NCBI GenBank assembly: GCA_009602725.1
Contig: WELB01000146.1
Span: forward strand, 112,737 to 176,736
Direction of reading: 5' to 3'
DNA from: Spirogloea muscicola
Lineage: Eukaryota; Streptophyta; Zygnematophyceae; Spirogloeales; Spirogloeaceae
DNA length: 64,000 nt
Positions 39,492 to 51,273 of the stretch are shown piece after piece. Each line of letters starts with the position of its first letter. The first letter of the stretch is position 1. The notes beneath the pieces were generated by a model. That model was not told where the DNA came from, made no database searches, and saw only the letters and a program-made list of their open reading frames with translations. Position numbers and translations under genes: made by a program.

Positions 39492-40640
39492 GCATCCATC
39501 TGCATCATTTCGTGTCTTGGTGTGTGGTTTTGTCTTTCCTGGCACTGGTTTGTGGCCTTTTGAGGCCTGCGGACAATGTCCATTATTTTCTGGGCTGGCT
39601 TTGCTAGCCCTCCTTTTTCTATGGGCGAGCCCTCCACCCCCCATCCAGCTTTGCCAGCCCCTCTCCTCTATGGGCGAGCACTTTCATTTCACACCATTGC
39701 CATTCTGGATAGCAATCCGTCTTTTGGCAGCTAGCTTTCCAGCTTGCGGTTGCTGACTAGGGGTTGCCATCCTTGGCTGGCACTTGCTTTCCCGAGTGTG
39801 CTTTCCGACTCCTGCGGACCTTGTTTGTTCTTTTGTGGACAAGCTTGTCGCAGCTCTCGCGAACTGCTCTTGTGAGCTCTCTCGAACTGCTTATTCTTTC
39901 TTAGTCATTAATCCCCGTGGAAGAATCTCTTATTCGAAGAGCTTGTCATTCTTCTCTTTCTCTATATCTATTCTTTGTCCGTTTATTCTCTGGGCAGGCC
40001 TTTCATAGGCATCGCCCTCTGCTGGTCGTGCCCTAGCTGCAGCCTCTGGTCCTGGCCAGGGGACCCGTTTCCAGGAGCCCAGTTTCTCCGACCTGCGAGG
40101 AAGAAATTGCCCGCCCATAGAGAAGAGGGGCTGGCAGAGACTACCCCTAAAATAATGGACAAATTTCAAAGAGCCAAAAAGATGCCGGTAAGAAGCTACA
40201 CAGCTAGACACAAGACGAAGGAAGGAACGAGAAACTCAGTAAACCCTGCTAACAGCCGCAGGTCGGAGAAACTGGAGCCCAGTTTCTGAGTGTTTTGTAG
40301 CTGCTTAATTCCCTGTGTGCTAGCTTTAGCGCTTTCCCTTGGCCCCTTCGACCTTCATTCATTCTTTTTCTGGGCTGGCCTCTCCCTCCCACCGCCCTCT
40401 CATGGAAGCGTCTTTCCCCTACTGGAAGCGTCTCTCGCTCTTTCACAGCCATTGCCCCATTGTGAACGAGGAGCTTTCATCCTCGGAAAGTGCTTCGTCT
40501 CGTGGGCCCCTTTGAGCCCCAAGTAAGAAGAAAGACGCCTCCAGGAGAGGGTGGTGGCTGGGAGAGGGAAGCGGCTGCTGATATGAAAAGAGCGGCTGTG
40601 AAAGCCAGCCAGATGCATACAGGTGTTCTTGAGAAAGCCA
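39492..40640. repeat. Element tail and hairpin-module cluster
   Basis: Directly after the element stop come plus-oriented modules: about 39570-39610 (gggctggctttgctagccc), 39640-39670 (ctttgccagcccctctc), 39965-40020 and 40330-40450 (gggctggcctctccctccc). A second short element end (CAGCTAGC...LTRGC-like) lies at about 39700-39765. Minus-oriented pieces occur at 40110-40160 and 40540-40600. No host gene seen. Confidence 0.65.
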
Positions 40641-40654
40641 CAGGCTAGGCAGAC

Positions 40655-41045
40655 AGGGCGCTCTTAGTACCCCCCGGGTCAGCAGTAGGAAGACAGATGA
40701 GCTGAGGGGAGGAAGAGCAACCCCGCTGCGCAACCCAGAGGCTGCTGCAAGGGCGCGACCGGCGCGGTGGTGCAAAGCAAGCGCTTGGGAGCGCTGGAGG
40801 GACATAGACAAACGCATGTGGTAGCAGGACACAAGACCCAAAGGCACCGAGCCTCCAGGAAGTGCTGCACCCTGTTCCCGGCGCCGCTGGTCAGCTTGAT
40901 AATCCAGCAGCGAAAGTAACGAGGACCACCGACTCCCGTAACACCCGTGGATGTCCATGGCCAGGGGTTAAAAGGTATCACCCGCTGGGTGGTCCTTGTG
41001 CTTGTGCAACTTCTTCCGTTCGGCCACCTTGACAGTATAAAAGAG
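40655..41045 (-). mobile_element. Non-LTR retrotransposon 3' remnant
   Basis: Minus strand reads HKDHPAGDTFNPLAMDIHGC, MRLSMSLQRSQALALHHRAG, RALAAASG and near 40665 a LLLTRG end, homologous to ADHPPGDAFAALAIDVHGAF and MRLAVSLQRSQAHAVHTRAG of the element ending at 39491. Truncated at the 5' side, where the inverted repeat at 41046 begins. Confidence 0.75.
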
Positions 41046-41650
41046 AGAGAGAAGGCGCGCGGTGCGCATGAAACTGGAATAGAGGCCAATTCTAGCCTTA
41101 CAAATGTCCTGGTAACGGGGAATTGAGTTGGCTATGGGGCGCACTGATATCCTCGAGTGTGCACATACATATCTGACAAGCTAAGCTGAGGAGCCAGACC
41201 ACCACCATGGAAGCCATTAGCCTGGCCTAATGCACGCCCAGCATACTGGTATATCGCAAGTGCCTGGGAGCGCTGTAGACTATTGATAGCCGCATTCTAT
41301 AGCAGGCAATGATGGCTTGCGGGACGCTAGAATGCCCTTGCCCTAAGCTACCCGCCCGACTATGTCGGCGGGCATCGACATGCTGTGCCAGGTGATGGAG
41401 GAGGGAAGACCACTTCTTCTTTCAGATATGTATGTTCTCACTCGAGGATATTAGTCCCCCCCCTGCAGCAGGCGATGTACATTTGTCAATGTGCTTGCCT
41501 TTGTACTTGGCCACACAGGCCCTTCATCTCTTAATACACACGTTTTCACCTTAGCCAACTCATTACCCCGTTACTAGGACATTTGTAAGGCTGGAATTGG
41601 CATCTCTTTCAATTTCATGCGCACCGCGCGCCTTCTCTCTCTCCGTAGCC
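41040..41650. repeat. Large inverted repeat (about 100-bp arms)
   Basis: Left arm about 41046-41145 and right arm about 41545-41650 are reverse complements with few differences: left has acaaatgtcctggtaacggg and gttggctatgg, right has cccgttactaggacatttgt and tagccaactc. The outer parts contain gcgcggtgcgcatgaaa and tttcatgcgcaccgcgc. The 400-bp middle contains a 'ttgcctttgtacttggccac' repeat and no clear coding sequence. It could be a small foldback or MITE-like DNA element, or two element remnants joined head to head; I see no target-site duplication. Confidence 0.65.
41470..41560 (+). repeat. Short dispersed repeat, copy 1
   Basis: Contains gatgtacatttgtcaatgtg and cttgcctttgtacttggcca, followed by cacaggcccttcatctctt. 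Nearly the same block is at about 43725-43805 (minus) and a diverged one at about 57305-57390 (plus). Confidence 0.7.
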
Positions 41651-41689
41651 GCCGTATATGTCCATGGCGCTTGGGAAATAACAGCGCTT

Positions 41690-42460
41690 CCAAATTGACC
41701 GGTGGCTGTGAGAGGGCAGCCAAAAAGAATGGCGCATGGGAAGAAGTGGTCGCTCCCGGGGGTGGTCCTTATAATGTCGCTCCTTCTTCTCCCATGATGT
41801 GTCGCCCAACCTGGCACAGTCGGCGTGGGTGCCTCTGGTTGGAACGCGTCGATAAGAACGACGTCGAGGAGAAGTCGAGGCCCACCGCTCCGACTCCTTC
41901 AGGCTGGCCTCTCCCAGCCACCAGTTAATCTGGCCGCGCTTGCTTCAGACCTTGTCCATTCTTTTGGGCTGGCCTCTTCAGGCCCCGCAGTCGCTGCTTA
42001 GCTCGTAGTTTGGCCCCTTCGAACCTTGTCAATTCTTTTCGGGCTGGCTTCTCACAGCCCTTGCCCCCATTGGGAGAGCCACTTCCTTCGAACCTTGTCA
42101 ATTCTTTTCGGGCTGGCTTCTCACAGCCCTTGCCCCCATTGGGAGAGCCACTTCTTCTTCTTCTTCTCACAGCCCTTGCCCCCATTGGGAGAGCCACTTC
42201 CTCTCTCAGCCACCAGTTAATCTGGCCGCGCTTGCTCCCGGGAGTAGAAGAGAGTGCTCGCCCATAGAGAGAAGTGCGCGCCCATAGAGAAGAGGGGCTG
42301 GCAAAGCCAGCCCGAAAAAGAATGGACAATGTCTAAAGCCAAAGAAAGAGGAGCCGGAAAAGAGAGAAGTGCGCGCCCATAGAGAAGAGGGGCTGGCAAA
42401 GCCAGCCCCAAAAGAATGGACAATGTCCAAAGCCAAAGAAAGAGGAGCCGGAAAAAGGAC
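41690..42460. repeat. Tandem hairpin modules, plus then minus
   Basis: Plus-oriented block about 41900-42240: after one unit of the second type, a unit of about 70-95 bp (gaaccttgtcaattcttttc, gggctggcttctcacagccc, ttgcccccattgggagagcc) is repeated in tandem, two full copies and one partial at about 42017-42200, almost identical. Minus-oriented block about 42245-42460: another unit repeated twice (gcgcgcccatagagaagagg, GGGGCTGGCAAAGCCAGCCC hairpin, aatggacaatgtc, aaagaaagaggagccgg). Near-identity of neighbouring units suggests recent tandem duplication. Confidence 0.8.
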
Positions 42461-42504
42461 TACACTACAAAACACTGCAGAACACAGAGACGATGCAGGG
42501 AAGC

Positions 42505-43030
42505 TCAGTACCCACGAGTGAGCAACATCAGGTCTGAGTAGCATCCAGACGCCTGATGTAAGGTCCGCCACGCATTCTGGAGTACCGGCATGATGCCCGA
42601 CAATGGCCGCATGGTCGTATGGTAACCTTTCTCACGCACGAAGCCATAAATTCCGTCTCTGAGAAGATTGTGGGAGTGGCCAGCCCAGAAAAAAGAATGT
42701 ACAGACTTCGCACTCTCAAGCCGAGAATCGGGCTGACACCAGGCATTCACAGCCATTGCCCCACTGTGAACGAGGAACTTTCATCCTCTCGGTAAGTGCT
42801 TCGTCTCGTGGCCCTCTTTCAGGCCCCGCAGTCGCTGCTTAGCTCGTAGTTTGGCCCCTTCGAACCTTGTCAATTCTTTTCGGGCTGGCTTCTCACAGCC
42901 CTTGCCCCCATTGGGAGAGCCACTTCTTCTTTTGAGCCCCAAGTAAGAAGGAAGACGCTTCCACGAGAGGGCGGTGACTGGGAGAGGCCAGCCCAGGATA
43001 AAGACTGTACAATGTTCGAACTCACAAGGC
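42505..43030 (-). repeat. Non-LTR 3' end remnant and modules
   Basis: Minus strand near 42540-42515 reads TLMLLTRGY-like, with YSDLMLLTRGY in one frame: another copy of the element end. Modules on either side: about 42680-42720 (minus), 42815-42930 (plus, gggctggcttctcacagccc) and 42965-43000 (minus). Confidence 0.6.
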
Positions 43031-44504
43031 GGGCTGACACCAGGCATCGTCGTCGTAGGTGGGAGGGGCGGCGTGGGCTGCCCCCGGCCCCCAAGCCAGA
43101 AAGTATGCGGCTGCTGATATTAATAGAGCGGCCGTGAAGCCACGGGCGGAGCGGCAGCCCATTGGGCGCCGACCGACACTGGCGAAGCAAGGTTGGCAGC
43201 CGGCGGCGGCTCGCAGACGTGGCGCCAGGTCCCCACCCGAAGGAGACGTGAAGGTGACGTACTTCGGCGGGGCTCGTAAGTTAGCGGCGGCGTGCCATCT
43301 GCAGTGGCCCAGGCGCCGCCCCGCCCAATGGGAAACCAGGCGGAGGCCCCGTCTGTGGGCGGCCCCCCTGCGCCGGCGGTTCAGTTCGTCGGCGGGCATC
43401 GTCCGCCGGGCCGCCGACCAGGCCGGTCAGGCCGGTGCCAGGTAGGCGCGGTGGGGGGGGGGGTGCCACGAGGGCCACCCCCCGCCGCAAGACCAGCGGC
43501 GGTCTGATTTCATGGCCGCTGATATTTGCCCACGGATTCGGGGATGTCGGGGGGGGTCTCCTCCTGGGCATCGGCCTATTGTCGTGTAGCGCGAGCGTGC
43601 GCCGGGGCAGCCGGTGGGAGGGCGGGAGGCGCAGGGCTCCGCCGCCGTGCTCGCTGTCAGCGCTACTAACGGTGGCCGGTACTCTGCCTCCCCGGCGCGC
43701 TTGGGCCGCTCGACGGTGAAAGCGTGTGTATGAAGAGATGAAGGGCCTGTGTGGCCAAGTACAAAGGCAAGCACATTGACAAATGGACATCGCCAGCTGC
43801 TAAGCTGACCCAAAACGGGAGCCGTTTTATTGACGGGGAGCTGGATACGCGACACAGCGCCGGGGCCCGCTTTGTCGCGACCCGCGCGCAGGGGGCGTTG
43901 GACGCCGCGAATCGTCGGGCGCGGCCATGTGCCCCCCGCACGTGCTCCGCTCGGCCCTCATGACCACGGCGCCCTCCTCGCAGATTCTCCGTTTGGGCTG
44001 CCCTCTCAAAGCCATTGCCTCCCGCCCAAATTGTCGTTTCGCCCTGACGGCGGTCGCAGCAGGCGCGGAGGTAGATTGAGTTTGGCAGCGGCGCCATCGC
44101 CATCGCCAGCGCCATTTGCGGCGGCGGCGGCGGCGGGGCGGGTCTCAGCCGCGGGACCTCCTCCTCGCCGAGAGCGGCTCGGAGAGGCCGGGACAAGGAG
44201 GCTCGGTCGCCGTGAGCAGGCCTGCGCCCGCTGGGGCCAGGGCCGAGCCTCGCTGCGGTGGCGGCAGCGCCTCCGGCGGCAAGAGGCGCTCGTTCTGCGC
44301 CCGCGGGCCGCGCGCAGCCGAGAGCAGAGTCGCCGCCAGCCGCGGGCAAGCGAGCCTTCGCTGAGCGCCAGCGGGAAGCCGCCGAAGGTCCGGAGGTCGC
44401 AGGGGCGCAGCGGCCCTCCTCAGGCGCCGTGGCTGCACCGTAAGACCGAGGGACGCGGGCCCGTCCTGACGGCCTTCTGACGGAGTGCCTGACTGCGAGC
44501 TGCC
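43031..44504. other. GC-rich region upstream of the receptor kinase
   Basis: No convincing gene; long open frames on both strands are expected from GC content. Contains a minus copy of the short dispersed repeat (about 43725-43805), one hairpin-module fragment (about 43990-44040, ctgccctctcaaagccattg) and GGC runs near 44115-44140. The last few hundred bases are probably promoter and 5' UTR of the gene at 44505. Confidence 0.45.
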
Positions 44505-47500
44505 ATGGACGGCAGGGCGATGCTGCTGGCGCTGGCCTGCCTGGCCGCGCTCGCTGCCAGCGCGGCTGCGCAAGGTACGAGGCCGCCATGGCAAAGGCGA
44601 TGCATGGCATGCCGCGTTGTCGAAGGATGGCGGGCGAGCCTGACGCGAACGCTGAAAGTGGCAGCAAGTGACAAATATGTAACAGCAATCAGAGGGCATG
44701 GATAGTTTACCAGGCCTCGACTCGATTGTGGCACAATCAAGTCGTCGGCAATGTCTGAAGTCGCTGTTGAGTCGTCTCTTGTGCCGCGAGCAGACAGGGT
44801 GCTCATTAACTGTGGCTACGGAGTTGGCCCCTACGTGGACCAGTATGGGCGGACATGGAGCAACGACAGCTCCCACTCGAACTCCACCGCCACCGGCTCA
44901 AACATGCCCCCGTACGCACTCCCCAACCAGACTGACCCTCCGGGCTCAAGCGTGTGGGAGACGAGATACGTGATACTGCTTGCTCATCTGTCAGTTCATG
45001 GGTCAAGCAAACACTGCTTGTATCAGGTCTGATGGATCTTTGCTCCACAGGATCAAGAATGCCATCCCGGGGCCTCCAGCTTTATACTCCAAGGCTGTGT
45101 TTGTCAGCGACCCTGCCAGCCTGGTGTACAACCTGAGAGTGCATCCCGGCCGGCACTTTGTGCGGCTGCACTTTGCAGCATTCCCCACGAAAGCATATCC
45201 CAATCCTACCGAGGTATGGCAGGTCATGGAGATGTGGGAGAGACCTCTTTGTGAGAATGATGAGAGCCACTCTTGGTGCTACCTAGGCACTGAACGAGGG
45301 CAGGGGCAAGAGGAGGGCTTCACTGCCTTCTGTATAGGACATCCTTGTCATGGTGCTGGTAGGACATTGTCCACTGACCAGTCATGCCGTAGGTCAACTA
45401 GGGCAAGGGTTTCGCTCCATGTCCATTTGCGGCTTCCGGCGCTTCCTGACGGGCTTGTTTGTCTCGCAGGGCTACTTCAACGTGACTGCACAAGGCGTGC
45501 AACTCCTCTCCTCCTTCAATGTCGTCAAAGAGGCGCAGGCTCAGTTTGGAGGAGATGGCCTCTATGATGCTGTGATGAAAGAGTTCTCGCTTGTGGTACC
45601 TTCTGATGCCAGGTAGGCTACTCCTGTGACCAAGTATTGAAGCCTTAGAGACTTAGCTCCACACACATCTTTATGCAGGCACCACTTTACCTGGACTTGA
45701 TAGACTGGTTCGACTGACTTTTGCCGCAGATATGTATGCCTGTGGTTGTGTAGTCCACTGCAGTTGCTTGCTCTTCGGAAATCTGCTGGTTCGAATGTGG
45801 GCTGCCTAGCTGAGCCACCGGCTCTGCACTGGAGATCAGACATGAATTGGGCCATTGACACTCAGCTTCTCCTATTGCTGCAGTTCTTTAGCCATTGCAT
45901 TCATACCACAGCCCAACTCCTTCGCCCTCATTTGTGGTATAGAAGTTCTGTCTATCAACGACGACATGTACGACTTCCATGCCATTGACACCTCAAATGG
46001 CAAGACATTTGTGGTCCCTGCTGGTGAGCTCCTTGGGTTGGGCACTGTAAACTTTCGCTGTGTATATTTTGCAGTAGGTCGATTTGTGCAATTTTGCCAG
46101 GAGCTGTGCATATTTTGCTAGGGTCTGTGTTGGTCCGACGCTTGCAAAGCTTTGGCATGTTCTTAGTGCCAGGACTGCTTTGCTACGTTGCTTTTGCAGA
46201 GACTGCTCTGGCCACTGCGGCCCGTCTGAAATGTGGTGGACCAATTGTCACGCCAGCGAATGATACAATCACCCGCACGTGGTTCCAGGATGATAACTTC
46301 CTCACCAGCACGACTGGCATCGAAGTTTTCAATGAGACTGATGCTTCAGTCCAGATTCAAAACACAAATGCTAATCCTTACTTTACTCCCATTCTGGTGG
46401 CTGAAACTGATCGCGAGATCAAGAACTCGGTATGCCTGCCGCCATGGGCTCAACTTTGCCAGATTGGACTTGCATGTGGTGATCCTTCTATGTTCCTCCA
46501 GTAACACAATGTTGGGCATGCACTTCTCACCAGCAGTTCAATCTGGGACCTCTAGAGGGAGCAGCCATGGCACATCAGCATGCTGCGGTAGAGGTTTAAA
46601 AACAGTTCTTGTGCATGTCCCCTGCAGGCGCTAGTGTCAAATCTGACCTACACATTCACTGTCGATCCAAACTTCCTCTACTATGTGCGCTTTCACTTTT
46701 GTGAGAACGAGTATCTGAATGCTGGACAGCGCATCATGGACGTATACATCAATGGGCAGCTCGTTGCATCGAAGGTCAGCAACTTGTGAATCATTTGGCT
46801 TCCAAGTACAGTCATCTTAACTTACACGTGGCTGGGTACGTCGATCTTTGTCCAGCTCATCCATCTCCTGTAGCTCGCTTGTGCAGATTGATATATCGGG
46901 CTCTGATGGGCCCAACACGGCCACAGTGCGGGATTTTGTCTACTCCCAGAAATCCGCGAGTGTAAGTGTCTAAGGTCATCAATCTTGCAATTGTCCACTT
47001 TCGCCGCATTGCCTTTGTAGACAGCAACATTGGGCTTCAAGTTTTTCCTTCTCACCTCTGTACAACGAGCCAGATATGCCCGGTGTGAAAATATTCTTAC
47101 AAACTGTCAAGGATACAGACAGTGCAAGATCAAATACGAAGAAGCTCAAGGGTCGTGACATGCAACTGCATGCTTTCCGCTTTTGCATGTTATTTTGGTG
47201 TGCAGCAATGTCTAATTACGTGCATGTCATACTTAAACAGATGGTGATCACTCTGGCACCAAGTGCTTCCTCCATTGCCAAGAGCCCCTTTGTCAATGGT
47301 ATTGAGGTTCTAAAGATGGGCAGTGCCAGCTTGACGACGCCCGGACCACTGCAAAAGTCATCCTCAGGTCTTACTGCCGCCCAAGTGACTTGTAGCATCC
47401 ACTACTAGCTGCTGCACTTCGCAAGCTATGGTACCAGGGCTGACTCCTCGGGCCTAACGCTTTCAGCTCTTGTGGATCAGTTGCACAGAAATAGCATCAG

Positions 47501-49956
47501 TTGCTTGGCTGGTCGAGCAACATGCTGACCGGCAGTCGCAATGTCCAGGTGGAGGTGGAGGTGGCCTAAGCACTGGAGCTTTGATTGGGATCATTGTGGG
47601 ATCTCTTGTGGCTTTTATGATTTTCAAGACCTGGTGCATGTGGTACATTTGCTGCCGTCGCAGCAAGACCAAATTTCCTCCTGGCAAGCAGGTTGGTCAT
47701 GTCAAGGACTGGTCAGGCATCCAGAACTTCAACAGCGCCAGCAATGGGACCAGCAAGGGCAGCAGTAAGCTACATTGCATAGCCGAGCCTGGCCATTTGT
47801 ACACCTCCTTCTGTGATGTGCTGAGAACATTCCACCACCCTCTGTAGCAGCAACCAGTGTCCACAGGGTGGCTACTCTTGGCGGTGATCTTCTGGTCTTG
47901 AGCAGGAGATCAGTCTGTCTTCTCTCAAGGAGCATGTCAAGGTGGCTTGACGTTTACTGATTGTCATTGCATGCTTACAGGGGGCCAATTTAAGCCTGTT
48001 GAAGGTGAGTTTACTGGACGTGAGATTGATCTGAGCGAGCTCCTCTTGGCAACCAACGACTTTGATGAGGCGAATGTGATTGGATACGGTGGCTTCGGCA
48101 AAGTATATCGGGTAAGCTCATGTACCTAGTATCATGGCTGAAGCTTCTTGTGGCACACTGGGCATGTATCAATTACCAGGAGGCAAGCACACACACCAGA
48201 ACGTGACTGACGGGTCGTCCAATTGGGGCCGTTGCAGGGTGCTCTCATGGATGGAACGAAAGTAGCCATCAAGCGCTTATCCCTGGAGTCTACACAAGGA
48301 ATGGCCGAATTCCACACGGAAATTGTGATGCTCTCGGCCCTGCGGCACATGCATTTGGTGTCTTTGATTGGCTACTGCGACGATGGAGAAGAGTCTGCGT
48401 TGGTGTATGAGCTCATGGAGCGTGGCACCCTCCGCTCCCACCTTTATGGTAGGTCATGGACATGATTAATCCTGATTGCAACTTGTTTAAGAGTCTCACG
48501 TGTAGCGCATGCCTTTTCAATGTTGTTTTCAAGACAGGTCATGGACATGATTGATTTAGCTCGCAACTTTATCAAAGGGTCTCACGTGTAGCGCGTGCTT
48601 CTCCATCGCGGCTTTCCTGTAAAGACAGAAGAGCACATTATCGTAGTGCCAGCCTGCACTAATAGCCTGCAGCACGTAGCGAGACAATAGCAACAATTCT
48701 GGTCTAATGGCTGCATCATTTTTAACAGGACCTGAGCTGAAGCCGGCTTTGCCTTGGAGGGCACGTCTGGAGGTCTGCATTGGTGCTGCTCGTGGGCTGC
48801 ACTACCTCCATACGGGCGTGAAGCAGGGCATTATCCACCGCGACGTGAAGAGCACAAATATCCTTCTGGATGTCAACTACGTGGCCAAGGTGTCTGACTT
48901 TGGCCTGTCAAAGAAGGGGCCGTCCATGGAGGCTACACATGTGAGCACAATGGTGAAGGGATCCTTTGGTTACCTCGACCCCGAGTACTTCCGCAGGTGT
49001 GTGAGCAACCAGTACGCGCAAGTCAGAAGGCCTCAACTGCATCATTGTGCTTGGCTCTGCCATGCCATGCCCTGCTTACATTCTGTCACATGGAAAGTAG
49101 AAGTATGGTTGGCAGCCTTTGCCTCCCCTCGCCGTGAGATGCTTCGCCACCACTTTCTCTAAGTGCTTGCAGCACATCTCTTGAGCTGCTAATACTCAAT
49201 GCTTATTGGCTTGTGGCCTGCAGGCAACTTCTGACTGAAAAGTCAGACGTTTATAGCTTTGGGGTTGTACTCTTGGAGGTCCTCTGCGCGCGAGCTGCTA
49301 TTGACGGAACACTTCCTCACAAGGAGGCCAACATTGTTGAGTGGGTGCGTACAGCAAAACGCAAGTCAGTAGATAATAGCTGTTGCTTTGTGCCTGCTCA
49401 TTGAGGCGTCCTCTTTTGCTATGTGCCTTTTCTCTTGCACAGACTTTGACTCTTGTTTGTAAGCTGCAATGCACAGGCATGGAAATTCTGGAAGGATGAT
49501 GAGTTTGAGGAGGTCCTCGACCAGAGGATGAAAGGAACATACAGCCTGGAGTCTGTGAAGAAGGTTGCAGAGCTTGCTTTTACTTGCCTCGCAGAGTATG
49601 GGGTTGACCGTCCCACCATGGGCGAGGCACTCTGGCACCTGGAGGGGGCTCTCACTGTGCAGGTTCTTGCACAGACAACCCTTGCAAGCATCGGCTTATC
49701 ATGTGACTTGTTAAATTATGAACATCGCGCAATACTGGAATGGGGTGCTCCACTATAATGAAGACCGATGTTGTAACCATCTATCTCTGTTTCTCTGTGG
49801 CAGGACTCTGAGATGCCGCATGTGGGACTCACAATCCATCCTTTGACAGACCTGACTGTCTCAGCTTCCACGGGCGAGTCAGGAAGCAACTCGCCTGGTA
49901 CTGTGGACCGCACTCGTGAAGCATTCTCGCAGCTCTTCGAGACACAGGGTCGATAA
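44505..49956 (+). CDS. Malectin-like receptor kinase (CrRLK1L type)
   Basis: About 15 exons. Signal peptide [20 protein letters not shown] (44505-44574). Malectin-like ectodomain: [108 protein letters not shown] and [19 protein letters not shown]. Membrane helix [16 protein letters not shown] near 47580 followed by basic [11 protein letters not shown]. Kinase: [73 protein letters not shown], then [20 protein letters not shown]; stop 49956. All catalytic residues (Lys, HRD Asp, DFG Asp) are present. The domain order is that of FERONIA/THESEUS-type receptors, which in land plants sense cell-wall state and RALF peptides; that role is inferred here. Some ectodomain exon boundaries are approximate. 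Confidence 0.93.
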
Positions 49957-51090
49957 GGAGCGCAGCTGCTGTAGAACATGGGGCTCAACCTAGCCAGGAA
50001 TCACATACAAGCTGTGGTCCTCCTTGGAGTTACTATATGTCCGCTGGTGCCAATTACGCCACGTTGGGCATCCTTCACGCTCTTCTCAAGAGGCGTGGCC
50101 CAGTGTGTACTGCTGGCGGTTCCAACTTGAGGGCAGAGTCCCCGCATGGCAAGGTTGAGTATCAGGCGCACCTTCTCTGAGGTTCCTTCTCGGCCGCATA
50201 CTGTACACAAAGCTCCTTTCCCCCTATTCCCAGCACGAGTCTCAGGTTTTAGTTGCTGCTGCACAGTGCTGCCGCCATTGATATTCCTAGTTAGATCATA
50301 TTTATGAGCTGAGGAGGCATAGCTCCGAATATTGCTCCCTCAACTGTGCTCTGGGCTGCTCTGGCAGTCCAAAGGCTTTGAGGAGTGCATGTCCAGCTTG
50401 GTAGTGTTTTCCTTGGCGATTTTGCTTCTGTGGCTTCGAACACCTGCTATGCAGCAGGTAGCTGTCGCACCATGGGCAGGCTGAAGCTGTTGCGGCTTTG
50501 GATAGACGCTGCGGAGGTGCTCCTGCAGATGTGGTACCGTGTCCCGCGTGCTTCAAGAGCAGCGAAACCTCCCAGCCAACTGCGTCTTTGCAAGTCGTCA
50601 CTTCTCTGAGGTATTATGAGCCGCATTATTGAGTTATCAGATTTGCAGGCTCGGTGGAAGCTGGAGGACTGTGACTGTGTGGTGTTGATTCAGCCCGCAA
50701 TCAATACAGTCCATACGATTCCGGTCCCACGTGGAGTTGCAACAGTAGTGTACAGGCCCTTTGAGGCGCATAGCTGCGGGAGCAGGGGAGGGCCAAGGAG
50801 CGGACCGTCCTGCTTGCTCAAGACCTTGTCCATTCCTTTGGGCTGGCCTCTCCCAGCCACCAGTTAATCTGGCCGCGCTTGCTTCTTGCTCGAGAAGAGG
50901 AAGACTCTGCCAGTAGAGAGCGATGGCTGTGGTTAGCCAGCCAGAAAAAGGACTTCACTAAGTTCGAAGGGCCCAAGAAAAGCGCCAAAGACAGCACTCA
51001 AGTGGGCACTGGATGCTCAACATCCCCTGCGAGCATGAAGTTCCCGGCTGGTCTGTCTGGATGCCGCCGGCCGCCGCCCAGGGGTCCAGG
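49957..51090. other. Intergenic with module copies
   Basis: An open stretch at 50616-50800 (SRIIELSDLQARWKLEDCDC) has no recognised family. Modules at about 50815-50885 (plus, gggctggcctctcccagcca, ccagttaatctggccgcgct) and 50925-50990 (minus-like). Otherwise nothing. Confidence 0.45.
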
Positions 51091-51093
51091 TTC

Positions 51094-51135
51094 TAATGGA
51101 AACATCTAGGGTTAGGTGTTTAGGGTTTGGAGTTA
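51094..51135 (+). promoter_or_regulatory. Telomere-type motifs upstream of MHF2
   Basis: tctagggttaggtgtttagg then gtttggagttagggctg: several TTAGGG/TTTAGGG units, imperfect, about 140 bp before the MHF2 start codon. Telo-boxes are known promoter elements in plants; they can also be interstitial telomere scars. Confidence 0.6.
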
Positions 51136-51273
51136 GGGCTGCTGGTTGGGACGGCCCCCCGCTGGGCGCGCCGGGGTGGTGGGGGAAGAAACTGGTGCCA
51201 CGTGGCACACCAAAGTCGCCCGCCGCCGGGAGCGCGGGACCGGCAGGGTTCGAATCTCGCCCGAGCCAAAACC

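Noticed and set aside
35080-44500. LTR retrotransposon or other capsid-bearing element
   Set aside because: No long direct repeats, gag, protease or integrase motifs; the RT is of the non-LTR type.
43666-44688. 340-residue open frame on the minus strand
   Set aside because: GC-rich shadow opposite the receptor-kinase 5' region; no motif, and it overlaps the signal-peptide exon.
51200-51270. B-box-like gggttcgaatctcg before MHF2
   Set aside because: No D arm or A-box lies at the right distance upstream, so no tRNA can be drawn.
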